Assembly (NCBI RefSeq): GCF_000165425.1
Contig: NW_001799011.1
Location: 125,933-189,932 of the forward strand
DNA: 64,000 bases
Direction of reading: 5' to 3'
Source of the DNA: Paramecium tetraurelia
Taxonomy: Eukaryota; Ciliophora; Oligohymenophorea; Peniculida; Parameciidae
Below the pieces are notes generated by a model that was given only the letters and a program-made list of their open reading frames with translations, had not been told where the DNA came from and did not search any database. Below are positions 48,014 to 60,920 of the stretch, piece by piece (positions within the stretch are counted from its first letter, which is position 1; every line of letters starts with the position of its first letter). Made by a program: the position numbers and the translations under genes.

Positions 48014-48544
48014 TCATTTCCTTATTAATTTATTTGCATTTCTTGTACATTTTATTTAGCATTATTGGCATTTATTAGATTCTAAATTAATTATAAAAGT
48101 GTTTTTTAGCATTGCTTTACTCATCAAATGAGCGTAATCTATTTTATTAATTTCTTCCTTTAAATCATGGATTTCTCCAATCAAAACTCCATCTCTTCCT
48201 AATCTTCAAATACTAATTTATCTTAAATGATCCTACTTATTTTGTTCGTAATTTATTCTTTATATTTCACCCCTAAATCTGCTCTTTTTTCAATTCTATT
48301 AAATTTGTATACCTCAAATAAATCGAAATTTTTCATCCTTAACATTTTATTCGTTAATATTTCTTATTGTTTCATCTTTTCGACACTTTCTATTCTTCCT
48401 CAATTTTAGACTTTAAAACTTAATTATCTTAATTGATCAAGATAATCTGTATAAATTAATCATTCAAAAAATAATCACAATTTTTCCAATGCCTTCCATT
48501 CTGTTAATATGAATTCAACTACTTTCTGCAATTTTAGGTGGCAT
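48014..48544 (-). CDS. Coiled-coil protein, exon structure uncertain
   Basis: ATG 48544 (MPPKIAE, then a 22 nt intron and KWKALEKL). Coding is clear in IESVEKMKQQEILTNKMLRM, FDLFEVYKFNRIEKRADLGV and VLIGEIHDLKEEINKIDYAH, and the first stop afterwards is TGA at 48016-48014. More Lys-rich sequence downstream (KVKSELQGKEK) suggests it may continue through an intron towards 47.9 kb. Function unknown. Confidence 0.5.
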
Positions 48545-48695
48545 AAGAATTATAAATTATTAATAAAATTAGTCCTTCTACTTTTTTTTTGAATTTGATT
48601 AATGAGGTTTATTCCCATTTAAATCAGTCTATTTAATATAGTTCAATCTGAATTTATTCATTCAATATTAATAAAAGCTAAATAAATTTATAAGT

Positions 48696-51141
48696 ATGAA
48701 TAACAACTCTTTAATATTGGAATACCACTTATATGATACTATTTAGTTGCTTAAAAACAATAAATACAAAAAATTTATCAAATAAAGCAGAAAATTAGTT
48801 TGTAATCCTTATTTGGTCAATGATACATTTTTCATTCAATTAAATATCTAACTAATAAGGAGATTACTGCACTGTTAATTAAAAGTCGTATAGAAATACT
48901 TCGTGAATTTCAGCTCGAAACAATAAACCATTTTAGATGTCTTAATAAATTGCATGGAATTATGTTAAAATTATCAAATTTTGATTAATAAATATGAGAC
49001 TTCTTTTGATGATAAAGAGATCCAGGAAAAGCAGATATCAAGAAAACTGAAGTTTTTGAATGAGCCAAATAAATTAACATTAAAATAATTTGCAAATCAA
49101 TATGATAAACTAGAACCAGACAACAAATCAGCAATTTGGATAAAATATTAATGGTAATAACTCTTTTGTTATTTTTAAAAGACCCTACTTTTTAACTATC
49201 AATATTGCAAAATGTCTATGTTAAAAGAAGCATCTCTCTTTTTGTTCAAGCTCTATAAATTAAAGCCCATCTCTACATACTAATCATAGTTTTTATATTT
49301 CCAAGCTCTAACCTTAAAGAATACAGCCTAATTTGAGTTATCAAACACAACAAATAATGAAGTATTAGACCTCGGATTCTCAATGCTATTAAACTCACTT
49401 CGAGAGTACCATAAGCCAAAATCAAATTTGTTAACCTTTTAAAAGCAGTTGGTACAAATAACAACTACATTATTGATTAATTTAGATATATAGAGTAAAT
49501 CTTAAGAAATAAATGATAATCATTTAGATTGCATATAATCTCTGAATTTGGCTAACTTTTTGGCCTCTCAAATTTTGAAACCTTTGAAAAAGAAGACTGA
49601 TTTAGTTGAATATATTGCTTCAGAATTTGAATTTGCAAATGAAAAATTTGAATAAATTTTATTGGAAGATTAAGATCTAACCAAATTTACTTAATTCCTT
49701 TATGGTTATAATGCTAATTATAAATAAAGTTCTAAAAATAGTGGTAATGTGAAATTACAAGAAATGATTAAAATTAAACTATAATAACATAAAAGTACAT
49801 AATTTTAAAAAGGATTTCAAACAGTTAATAGTAATTAATGCATTTATGCTTCAAACAGTCAGGATAAATTGACAATGTAAGATTACTTACCAATAAAAAT
49901 GAAATCTTATCATCATAAGGACTCAACAGCATTTTCAAATCCATATTCTTAAACATCAATAAATCATACTATTTAAGTTAATAATCTAATTAGGGAATCC
50001 CCATCAACACAACGGGATAGGAGAAATTAAAATGGACATCCAGGTAGCTTTTTAAGTTTAAATAATTTTTCATCAGTTAAGCTAAATTAAGAAAAGCCAA
50101 AAAAACGTCAAGTTTCAGTAAAATGTAAAAGGGCCAACACTAATTCAGATCATAAGAATAGTTATCTGAGTTAGTTGATTAATTTAAGATAGAAATCCAG
50201 TCTAACAATAAGAGATGAAATTAGTGAATTAGAAAAAAATCATTAGAAATTAGTAAATAAATTGAACAATTAATAAAAATCAACTAAAGTATCTACAATA
50301 GATGAATTCTTCAATAAAAAAATAGAAGCAATAGCATTTGAAGAGTGTTTGACTTTAGATCAAATAAAAGATACCGCCAAAAAGATCATCTAAACTGAAT
50401 GGGAAATTCATAAGGAAATGCCAGTAACTAAAAGTTTGATGAAATCGATATCAGTATCTGAAATCTAAGTGGAATAGTAATAGGCTGCATATAATAAATT
50501 ATAAGAATATAGAGAGATGCAAAATTAGGATTATTACAACACAATGAAGGATAAGGCTTAGGATTAAATGGATTAAACAAAGGAAGTTAAGAAACTCAAA
50601 ATAAATTAATAAAGATTTACTATGAAACATAAAAAGAGTTAATAAAGTTTATTTAATTCTTAATAGATAAAATCTTTAGTCATAAATGATACTAAGATTT
50701 AAGAACAATTTAATTAGTAGCTCATTTAATAATAAAATTCAGCAGAATAGAGGATAGAAATTAAAGTATCACCCAGATTAGCAAGGAAAAATAATTCAAT
50801 GTTGTATAATTCAAATTTAGACTCAGAAAATCAAGAAAAAGGGTTTTCTTTAGTGAAAGGATAGCTGATAGATTTAATGTTAAAAAATCTTGAGTATAGG
50901 GATGAATTAAATACTTAAGAGAGAGATTTGAAATAAGTATGATTTTTAATTGATTAGATAGTTTGTATTGCCTAGACAATTCAGAACCAAAGCTATATCT
51001 CCACAAGGAGGTGAACTTTCACTAAAATCGCAGAATATGAGTGATTTCAAGTCGTTTGCATATAGTACGAATTCAACGTAGATTACATCCCAAAATATGG
51101 AGAATAGATTGCATAAGACATTTGCAAATCAAAAATAATGA
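48696..51141 (+). CDS. Large Gln/Asn-rich coiled-coil protein, about 806 aa
   Basis: ATG 48696 (MNNNSLILEYHLYDTIQLLK). A single frame runs from there to about 50.94 kb without TGA, then a 25 nt intron (GTATGA...AGATAG) leads to the final exon ending at TGA 51139-51141. The N-terminal about 400 residues are helical and Leu-rich (LFLFKLYKLKPISTYQS-type sequence), reminiscent of helical repeats; the middle is Ser/Asn/Gln-rich; residues about 480-700 are coiled coil (EISELEKNHQKLVNKLNNQ; DKAQDQMDQTKEVKKLK). No domain recognised. Nearly all Gln are TAA or TAG. Confidence 0.8.
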
Positions 51142-51265
51142 TCATGCTTTTATTTTTTATTTTATTAGTAAATTTGTAACCATATGAATTATCAAACTAA
51201 GATCTCTGATATATGTGAATATAACATAATTTTATTTAATCAAAAATATATAAAATATAGTTAAT

Positions 51266-52582
51266 ATGAGTCAAAGCATTATGAATGAGATATTTAAATT
51301 AGTATTGAATTATATTGATTAGGTTTGTTTTGATGGAGCTTAACAAAAGAAATGGTCGTAATGCAAAGATTTAGATAGTTAACTTTAATTTATCAGAGAT
51401 GCAATTCCTTAAAAAATAAATGAGGCTACTAAAAATTATGATTACGAAGCCTTAGAGAAGCAAGTTTAAAAATATGAACACGAGATTCGGAAACACATAA
51501 GAGTAAGGTGTTTATCAAATTTTAATTTAGATGGAATAATAAATAAAACTATATGCAGAATCGTTATAATAAAGATTAGAAGAACAAGAAGGTGTTAATG
51601 AATGTTTAAGCAACACCAAACAATTAGTGAATGTAATTATTCCAAATTTCTAGTCATTAAAAAAAGAGAATCAATAATTGATAGAATAAATCAAAAGATT
51701 ATAAAGTGAAAATTATATGTTAAAATCTAAACTAAATGAAGTTAATGAGAGAATCAACAGTCATCAGACATCTCCTGTCTGTGATAAATCAAAAAATCAA
51801 GATTCCTATCATATCAAAGTAATAATCTAAAGTATATTAAGAATAGCTAAAGATATCAGACTATAGATTTTGTAGCCCCCAAGTAGAAATTGAATTCTAG
51901 GAACATAGAAGATCATAGCAAATAATATGCAGAAGTTAAAACCTAAATTAGTAACACTATTGATAGTTCAATCTTAAAAATGCTTTAAAACCGTCGAGAT
52001 TCATTAAAATTGAATGATGCCTATAAATCATCAAGGGATTCTTCAACGATAGAAAAAAATGATTCGAATAAGATAAAGTCCTGTATCAATTAACAAAGGG
52101 CAGCAAGTTAATAATAGAAAACGTAACATAAATAAATGATGGATCAAAGTAGTTAGTAAGTCAGAACTACAACAGAAAATGTCAAATTTGATTTAAAAAA
52201 TCAAAGTGATAATTTAAGGGCATTTCTTAATACTTAAAGTTTCCTCTGTAATAAAAAGAGTAAGGCGAATTCCAGACCAGAAAATAGATATAACAAAAGT
52301 CACAGTGAACATTAGAACGCTAATTCAAATTATGCAGATATTTAAAAGTAATTGTTACATCATATCTATTAAGGACTAATAAAATCCAAAAAGAGTATTT
52401 ATAGTTTTCATAGAATTATTAAAAATATTTAGATAATTAGCTATGATATCAATAATTTTCCATTTTATTTAATGTTACCAGTATATTAGTTAATAATAAT
52501 GTCTTTTTAGTTTCGGAAGGTAATATTTTTCACAGTTATATTTCACTTTAAAAATTTCTTAAACTTTTAAAGGATTATATGA
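51266..52582 (+). CDS. Coiled-coil protein with Ser/Asn-rich tail
   Basis: ATG 51266 (MSQSIMNEIFKLVLNYIDQV). Introns of 28 nt near 51502 and 23 nt near 51819 restore the frame. The first half is coiled coil (QYEHEIRKHIR; QLVNVIIPNFQSLKKENQQ; LKSKLNEVNERINSHQTS); the second half is disordered and Ser/Asn/Lys-rich (KSKANSRPENRYNKSHSE), and the end becomes hydrophobic. The real stop might be earlier than TGA 52580-52582 if another intron exists. It resembles basal-body or SAS-type proteins only in composition. Confidence 0.7.
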
Positions 52583-52620
52583 TCAAATAAGTTAATATTT
52601 ATTTTATAATAAAATATAAA

Positions 52621-55600
52621 ATGAAAGATGATTTTTAATGTAACATCGTTTCTGATAAAAGTGATGATGAAATTAAAGTGAAGAACCAATAAATAAATCA
52701 ATTGAAAATGGAAATTGAAAATTAAGTAAAATTGGCATCATTAGACTAAATTTAATCGAATGCCAAAATTTTGTATGATGAATTTGAAATCGATATAATT
52801 TCATAAGACGATAAAAAAAATATGTACATGAGTCAAAGTAAAGAACTAAATAATTGGAATGTCAATAGAAAATAAGAAATTTAATATTTGGATAAAGTCT
52901 GCAATCTTCGATAAATAAATTAGACTAATTTAGCAGGCAGTGGTTCTTAATAGTTTTAGCAAGCTAAGATATAATACAATATTCAATAAAATTATATTAG
53001 TGATGATAGCAATAACACTGATGATAATACGGATGAAGTAGATAGTTAGGATGCTTAATAAAATAAACCTCATTATAATGAGAATTAATCAAAGGTCAAT
53101 AATAAAGATTAAAAATAAGCAGAGAAGATAACAGATAGAGCTCAAAAGTAGGCATGGTTAATGAAAAATAGAGTGAAAAGACATGAAAATTAAGGTGAAA
53201 GTTTTGATGTTCTAGAAATAGTAAACAATGGATAAAAGACAGAACCTAATCTTTTTGAATAAGGATTATTTAAAAGGAGTGATTATGGTGCTTAGCATAC
53301 TTCATAATAATAGTTATAATTTAAAAAAGAACTATACAAATCAGATTTTGGAAGATCATAATTCTAATCAAGTGTGATTAAATCAAATTAAGAACAAAAG
53401 TAAATCGACCATTTAGAATCTACTCTTATGAAGAAATAAGTAAAGATTAATGAAATTAAAGATACTTCTAATCAAAAAGAATTATAACAGAATTTCGATG
53501 CTAAGAAAATTTTTGAAAAAAGATTTGAATCGAAAACAAATGGTTGGGATGTTTCAAAACATGTTATTACAAGCACTGAGAATAATATAAATTCAGTGAA
53601 AACCCCTATTGAATTGCAACCAATTGATTAGCTTTAATAACTTATCAGAGACCCAAATTAAAGGACCATCAATAGTTATTTTATGCCAAAAGGCCTTTAG
53701 AATTAGCCAAATTAACTTTTATTAAAACTATAAGGTATTGATAATTCATAAATCAAATAATAAAACCAAAATAACCCAAAGGAGAAACAAGGTTTTTTAT
53801 AAAGATGTGAAGATGGTTCTATGAAATATAATAAAGATATCGGTAAGTCTCTTAAGTAATCTGGGAAGGATTAATAAAACAATCAGAAAAAACCAAATCT
53901 TCAAGAGATTAAATAATCGTATCCAGATTTATAGTAATAGAAATACTAAAAGTTATAAGAAGTAGTTAAAAAAAGTCTTCATTAGCAAGAATAAAAATAG
54001 CAGTAACCTATAAGTAATAGAGAGAAGGAAAGAAAGAGGCTCGAAATGTAATTATAAATCTTAGATAACCCATTAATCAAACAATAAGGTTAAAAAGAAA
54101 CAGAAGAATTATTAAATGAGGATAAACATGAATTTAGATCAATTAAAATTGAAAAAAAGACGGTTGCTGAATCTCAAAGATTATCCAAATATAAAATGAT
54201 CTTAGATAACAATGCAGGGGATTCATTTTAGATTGGGAAGCCTATTTTTGAATTTAATAGATTACTAAACTATTTGTTCGTGAAGAATTATGATATTCCT
54301 GATATTGCAGATTAAGAGCACAAGGTCATACCAAATAAATTTGAAAGTGCAGAGGAGTACTGTAAGATTTTTGAATACTTGTTCTTGAATGAGGCGAGTG
54401 CTTAGATAAAATAAGAATTAATCGAATTTTTGAAAAAAACTGAAAAAACAACTAAATATCGTAAAATATAAATAATGATTGATGAAAATGATAATGAATC
54501 GTAAGGAACAATTTTCGTTATGAGAGGACCTCAAACGAACTAATAATCAGAACCATTTGATAATAAAAAATAGAGAGAAAAAGAAGATGCAGATTAAAGC
54601 CAATCAGAAGATTAATAATTCTGTTTTGACACTATAAAAGATGGAGTATGCGATTTGACAGCTTATAAAAATTATATTTTCGTAATTTCAAGCAAAATAA
54701 AAATTAAGCTTAGATAAATTAATTAAACACCTAGAGATAATGATATGGTCTTTTTTGGAATATTGATAGACCCTTAAAAAGCACAATATTTGTAACAAAT
54801 AAGAATTCAAACTTTTGTAAAAAAGTAAAGTTTAAATGCAAATTAATGGTATAATGTTTTTTTATTTCCTTTTTCTAAAATTACAACATCAATTCGTGAA
54901 TATTAGATGATAACTAAGTTAAACCAAAAAACTCCACTGGCAGGATTAATTTATAATCCAACCGCTTAATAAGCATTGATTGGTTCAGATATAGGAGGAG
55001 GTTGGACAGTTTAATTTCAAAATCAAATTCAAAATAAAGAATTGTTAGACCCCTTTTTTCAAATTGCAGATCAAAAATATAATGAAACTCAAGCAAATTC
55101 AATAAAAGAGATTATCTTGAAAGAAAAAGGAATTTGTTTACTATAAGGACCGGTATTTAATATTTTATAGTTTTTAGCCAGGGACTGGGAAGACACACAC
55201 ATTAATTGGATTATTATCTGGAGTATATGAATATATGAAATTGACGAATAAATTTCCCAGGAAAAAAATATTAGTAATCTAAAATAAATTATGATAGATT
55301 TGTGCACCTTCTAATGCAGCAATAGATGAGATTATATTAAGAATCCTTTAAAAAGGAGGATTATTTGATTCATAGGGCAATTCCCGATAGGCGAATCTTA
55401 TACGAATTGGTTTGCTTGATGAGGAAAATGTTCATTCTGACATCATTAAGAAAGTTTCATTAGAAGACTTAGCATAACACAAGTTATTTTCAACTTAAAA
55501 ATTTAATGCTTAATAAGATTAAAAGACAACTGCAGATCTAAGGATTGAATTGTGCTAGATTCAAAATCACATAAAAAAATTAGAAAAAAAATTGAATTAG

Positions 55601-57198
55601 CATGGAATACCTGGAGAGGAGAGGAGAATAATAAAGGAGCAAATTAATTAATTTAGTGATTTAAGGAAAAGTAAATAAGAGTACTTAGATAAGACTAGAG
55701 AGAATAAAAAAATGTACAAAGAATACTATAATTAATTTTGTGAAAAGTTATTGAATGATGCTGAAATCATTTGTAGTACTCTAAGTTCCAGTGGATCTGA
55801 TAAGTTATCTAAATATTTGGATTAGATAGAATTGCTAATAGTTGATGAAGCAGCTTAATGCACTGAACCATCTAACATCATCCCTTTAAGATTAGGGATA
55901 TAGAAGATGATTTTGATAGGTGATCCAAAGCAATTACCTGCTACAACATTTTCGCCAGTTTCTAATTAAACTTTATATAATAGAAGTCTATTCGAGAGAA
56001 TTCTAGATAACAATTTTTAACCTTATTTCCTAGATATTTAATATAGAATGCACTCTGAGATAAGAATGTTCCCATCAGAGTATTTCTATTAAAATAAACT
56101 AAAAGATCATGAGTCAACAAATAACAGAGATTTACCAACGAATTTCTTTAAAAACAGAGTGTTATTTTTAGATATACTTGATGGTTAAGAGCAGAAGGAT
56201 GGAACATCAAACATTAATGAATAAGAGGCCTCTATTATAGTAAATTCAATTAAATGCATAAAAGAAGAATTCCCTACTCAAACTATTGGTGTGATTTGTG
56301 CCTACAAATCGTAAGTGAGATATATTAAAACATTGCTTAAGTAGAAATATTCTGATGAAAGCCTATTTGATCATTCAACTATTAGTATCAATACAGTAGA
56401 TTCATTTTAAGTAATGATTAAGATTAAATAATTAGGGTTAAGAGAAAGATATTATATTATTTAGTTGTGTTCGTTCGTCATAAACAGGAGGAATTGGATT
56501 TCTAAATGATGGTAGAAGAATGAATGTTGCTTTGACAAGGGCTAAAAATGCTCTATTTATCCTTGGAAATGCTATCACTGTATACTATTTAACTTATTTA
56601 GTTATCAAAAAGTGATTTATGGAAATCAATGTTAAAGAATATTTAAAAAAGGGGGCTATATCGAAATCTCGAGTCCCAACAGTTTTAATTTCAATAGATT
56701 TTAAAAGATGAATGGAGTGAGTAGAACAAAACACTCTCTCCAAAGCTTATTGCCAATCTTAATTAATCATCTTCAGGAAATCATGAAAAATCAACATACA
56801 ACATTTCTGACTTTAAGGTTGAAGTGGCCAAGAATAGAAAAATAGATTCTAAGTAAAATTATGAAATCAAGAAATAACACAATCAAAAAGATATCAATGA
56901 AAAAGAAAGTTAACAAAAATATAAAATTATTGTAAATAACAAAGAGAAGGATAGAAGTACTTCAGAATATTAAATATCTAAATAAATAATGAAAAATCAC
57001 GAAAGCTGCAATCAATAAAATTAAATCATTAAGCATAATCAGGATAATTAAAAAAACAATTATTTTCAAATACCTAAAGATACAAAAGGTGAATAAAATA
57101 AAAAAGAATAGGCGAATGCTTAGTTGTAAAGTAAAGAGCATTCGAGTCATGAAGACTTTGATCTGATTAGATGCCTACGTGAGGAAGGCTTTTTATGA
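52621..57198 (+). CDS. Sen1/senataxin-type superfamily 1 RNA/DNA helicase
   Basis: About 1,480 aa. Residues 1-600 are Gln/Lys/Asp-rich and disordered. A folded domain follows (FNRLLNYLFVKNYDIPDIAD), then helicase motifs in order: Q-motif area NETQANSIKEII, Walker A GPPGTGKTHTL (made by removing an intron of about 29 nt at 55.15 kb), CAPSNAAIDEI, Walker B LIVDEAAQCTEPS, GDPKQLPATTF, QYRMHSEIRMFPS, SINTVDSFQGQEKDIILFSC and GRRMNVALTRAK. That set is the Sen1/Upf1 branch; DEAAQCTEPS and the insert before it point to Sen1. Such enzymes unwind RNA-DNA hybrids in transcription termination. The C-terminus is Lys/Gln-rich, ending CLREEGFL. Further introns lie at 55.27, 56.41 and 56.58 kb. Confidence 0.93.
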
Positions 57199-57538
57199 TA
57201 AATGAATTTATTTTCTTTATTGATTACCTAAACAAATTTTTAATAGTTCTTTCCTGTACAAAATGGTTTGATAATTCTGCTATTTCAGTTGAATTTACTT
57301 AAAAGCTCAGGTTTAAGGACCAACTAGATATTTAACTTAAAAATTAAATATTTTATCTCATCTATTGAAGAGCATTAAGAGAATAATAATTGAATATTCT
57401 ACTAACCATTTAAGTATTTACTGAACTAAGATAAGCTTTAAAGTAAGAATTTAATGTTCAAATTCATGATAAAAACATTTAAATTCTTAAACATTTAATA
57501 GTGTAATTTATTAAAACTAAATCTTATAATATAATTTA
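57199..57538. other. Intergenic region
   Basis: About 340 A+T-rich bases between two plus-strand genes; no gene seen. Confidence 0.5.
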
Positions 57539-58899
57539 ATGGAGCAAGATTAATAATTTGAAATAGTGGGGACATTTAACAATAAATTGTAACAGTTTAC
57601 AATTCGTATCATTCATAACATAGATATGCTTAGCATTGTATAACTATAGATTTTTATTAGATGACTTTTACAGAGTAAAAGCTGTTTGAATTATATTTTT
57701 CAGAGGAGGATATAAAATTCCAATGGGATGAATAAATGGATAGATTGGGCCACTCAAATTTTGTTTCATTATGGATTAAGAAGGAAGAATTTAAGATTTT
57801 TGGGAAGTAGGATAGTATTCAGTGGCTTTTCAACTTGTGTAAAGGAAAATTCATATTTCTATAAAAGAACAAAAATACAAATAGAACTGTTATAGAACAG
57901 AATGAAACTGGAATTGTATAATTTATATCTGTAAGTCCAGGTTTATAAATTGAATGACAAGGGCACTAATGAAGAGGAATATTTTGATAAAGTTCTCTTT
58001 TAGAATAAATAGCAATTCAATTAAGCTTGTATTATTCCAGAAGAATTAAGAGTTCTTAAATTACTTAATCAAAATAAATGTCCCTACGTATTGAACATAG
58101 AGGCTATTTAATATGACGGAAGCTAATTTTCCTATCGTTATAAGAAAAAAAGACTGGACTCATTAAAAAAGTTCATATCATAGACTCCGAGCATTAAATT
58201 AAGTTAAGTATTAGAGATAATAAGATAGCTTTTGTAAGGTATTTATATGTATATTAGTTTAAGTAACTCATTATTTCGAATCAATAAAGTTAATTCATAA
58301 CAGATTAGATTTGGAAAATATTTAATACTCAAAGCTGGAAAATGTAATTCAAATTACAAGTTTTACATATTCCTTTTTAGAAAATAGATAAACAATTAAA
58401 TTGTAAATAAATATGTTATGGTAAGTAGAAATCACCACATAGGTCATACATCACCAGAATGTTTTTCTGAATAGTAGTTGATTACTACAGCAGCGAACAT
58501 CTACTAAGTGGGCATACTATTTTATATAATGTATACAGAAATAAAACAATTAGGGTATTTGGGAATAATCCCTTTGGAAAAAGTTAGGAGGAGATTCAGA
58601 AAAATAATCCTATGGGAAAATTTATGAAGCCTAAGGAAAATGGATTGATATCATAAAAGTTAGTGACAGTTAAAGAGATTATTTTTGAGATGATTTCATC
58701 AATGATGTCCATGAATCCCTTATAAAGGAAATCAGCTTCGCATTACCTGAGATCAAAAATCTTTTTGCCATTTTTGAAATAAAAAATTTCTAGAATGGAA
58801 TTTAAGTTGTAATTTAATGAGATTAACGAAGATGATACTATTAACAATGAAAACAAAATTTTAAACTCCATCTACATTCTTAAGACAAAATTTAAATGA
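57539..58899 (+). CDS. Kinase-like protein lacking usual catalytic signatures (probable pseudokinase)
   Basis: About 427 aa with introns of 23 nt (near 57637), 31 nt (near 57931) and 23 nt (near 58530). ATG 57539 (MEQDQQFEIVGTFNNKLQQF). Residues 1-130 form an unrecognised, possibly PH-like region. The C-terminal part follows a kinase fold: a hinge-like region, EIIRQLLQGI, an equivalent of the catalytic loop reading FRINKVNSQQIRFGKYLIL, then HTSPECF (APE), AANIYQVGILFYIMVFGNNP and MMSMNPLQRKSASHYL. The HRD, DFG and glycine-loop motifs are not present where expected. It is probably inactive as a kinase and may act as scaffold or regulator. It is immediately followed by a CK1-like gene. The 58.2-58.4 kb exon join is tentative. 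Confidence 0.7.
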
Positions 58900-59013
58900 C
58901 CTTAGTCAGTGTTAGTAATGAAATTGATTCATTATTGTAATTATCCATAATACAATTCTTAAATATATATAAAATAATGTAAATGAAGTTTAATAATAAT
59001 TTATATTAATGTT

Positions 59014-60838
59014 TTCCAAAAAAGAAGAAAGTGCTCCGGATAATTAGAATTCTAAAAATATACTCAATGAGTTTGAAGATAAATTCTCGCCTTTTAAAGT
59101 ATTTTTGAAATCCTAAAAAAGGTCGGAGACCTAGTTCAAAATCGATTTCTTATCAGTCATAAAATAGGCCAAGGTTCGTTTGGATCCGTATTCAAGGTTA
59201 ATGATCAAAACAATAATAACGTGACATTTGCTATAAAAATTCAGTCGGAAGATGATGAAAAAAATTTATTAGAAAGAGAAATAAAGGTTTTAATTGAACT
59301 AAGGTAAAGAATATAATAACTGTTTATAAGAAAATAGAAAGGGTTTCCATAAATACGGTTTTATGGGTAAGAGAGAGGCCAGACTTACTGCATAATGCAG
59401 ATGTTAGGATAAAATTTGGAATAAATATTTAAGAAACTTGGGAGTGTTATGAAATTAGGAAGTGTGTTGAGATTGGGAATCTAAGTAAGTGATATATAAG
59501 ATATTAGTGAATAGATGATTGAAAGAATAGCAATAATGCATCAAAGTCGATTTTTACATAGAGACATCAAACCTGACAATTTTGTTATAGATGGCCCTGG
59601 CAATCCTAGACTATTATATTTAATAGATTTTGGGTTGTCTAAATATTATATTGTAATTTATTTTCTTTGAACTCAGAATAAAAAAGGAGATCATATTGTC
59701 TAAGCTAAAAAGGGTGGATTGATTGGGACAGCTCGATACGCAAGTGTAAGTGCTCATGAAGAGATTGAACAATCACGCAGAGATGATCTGGAAAGCATTG
59801 GATATGTTTTAATCTATTTAGCTAAAGGAGCATTACCATGGATGAATTTATAAATAGAAAAAAAAGATTTAAAATATGCGAAAATTAAGTAAATAAAAAA
59901 AGAAATTAAAATTAATGAATTGTGCTAGTCACTACCAATAGTATTTAATTAATACTATTTATAGTGCTTTGAATAATTCATGACAGATGTAAAATCTTTA
60001 GAGTTTAAAGAGACTCCTAATTATGAGACATTGAAATCTTACTTTGAGAAACAAATTGAACTTGATAATAAATAGCAATCAAATATTTAATAGCCATTTG
60101 TTTATGATTGGGAACGCTTGTCTGAATTTACAAAATAAAAAAAACATTAAACAATTCATGTAATGGAAGTAAGACTGATTTATTATTTAGAATTAAACAA
60201 AAAATTAAGCTATCCAAATTGTAGTTAATCTAAACAAATAAAATTAAATGGCCAAATAAGACTTATTTTTAAACCAATAAATAACAAATTCATAACAAAA
60301 TCCAGTCTAAATCGAATAAAATAAAAATGAAAAAAAAATAGAATAACAATAAGATTTGACAACTCCTAGCAATTAATTAACAAGTCATCCTTTCGCTATA
60401 AATGTTATCGAAAACTAAAAAGATTATTTATAACCTATAAAATTAGATGAAAGTAGAATTACAAGAATTTAAAATCATTCTACAACACTCTTATAAAATC
60501 CTCAATTCAATTCATCTTTCTAGTTTGATTCATTTCTTTAACCTTCTATAGCAACATCTAGAATGAATAACTACCTTGAAAGCGAAAGCGTTAATAGTGA
60601 AGGCAATGTTCTACCTATTTGGGATATAAATGAATCATAGCAAGAAGTTAAGAGAACTGGAATTTTGGAAGGAATCAGAAAGCCTAGTTAAGTTATTCTG
60701 AGAAGAGAGAGGAAGATTCATTCATGTATGAATTTAATTGAATTTAGAAATTGATACTCTAAAATAAATGTAAGATCTATTCGTTCATCCTAAATAAATA
60801 GATGGAGACAATGAAACAAGTGTAGAAGGATTAGAATG
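59014..60838 (+). CDS. Casein kinase 1-like protein kinase with Gln/Asn-rich tail
   Basis: ATG 59014 ([20 protein letters not shown]), with a 23 nt intron ending AAAAAG before [20 protein letters not shown]. Active-kinase motifs: [39 protein letters not shown]. The hallmark of CK1, [20 protein letters not shown] with [13 protein letters not shown] and LPW, is clear. Other introns: 24 nt near 59654, about 31 nt near 60162 and 22 nt near 60728. The tail of about 200 residues is Gln/Asn/Ser-rich, then WDINESQQEVKRTG. CK1 kinases phosphorylate primed sites in trafficking, ciliary and cell-cycle control; this genus has many copies. Confidence 0.92.
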
Positions 60839-60920
60839 AAACGAGACTCATTTATTATGTAATATAATGTACTAAACCTTTACCAATAATTCTAAATAAT
60901 AATTAATTATAAATATAAAA

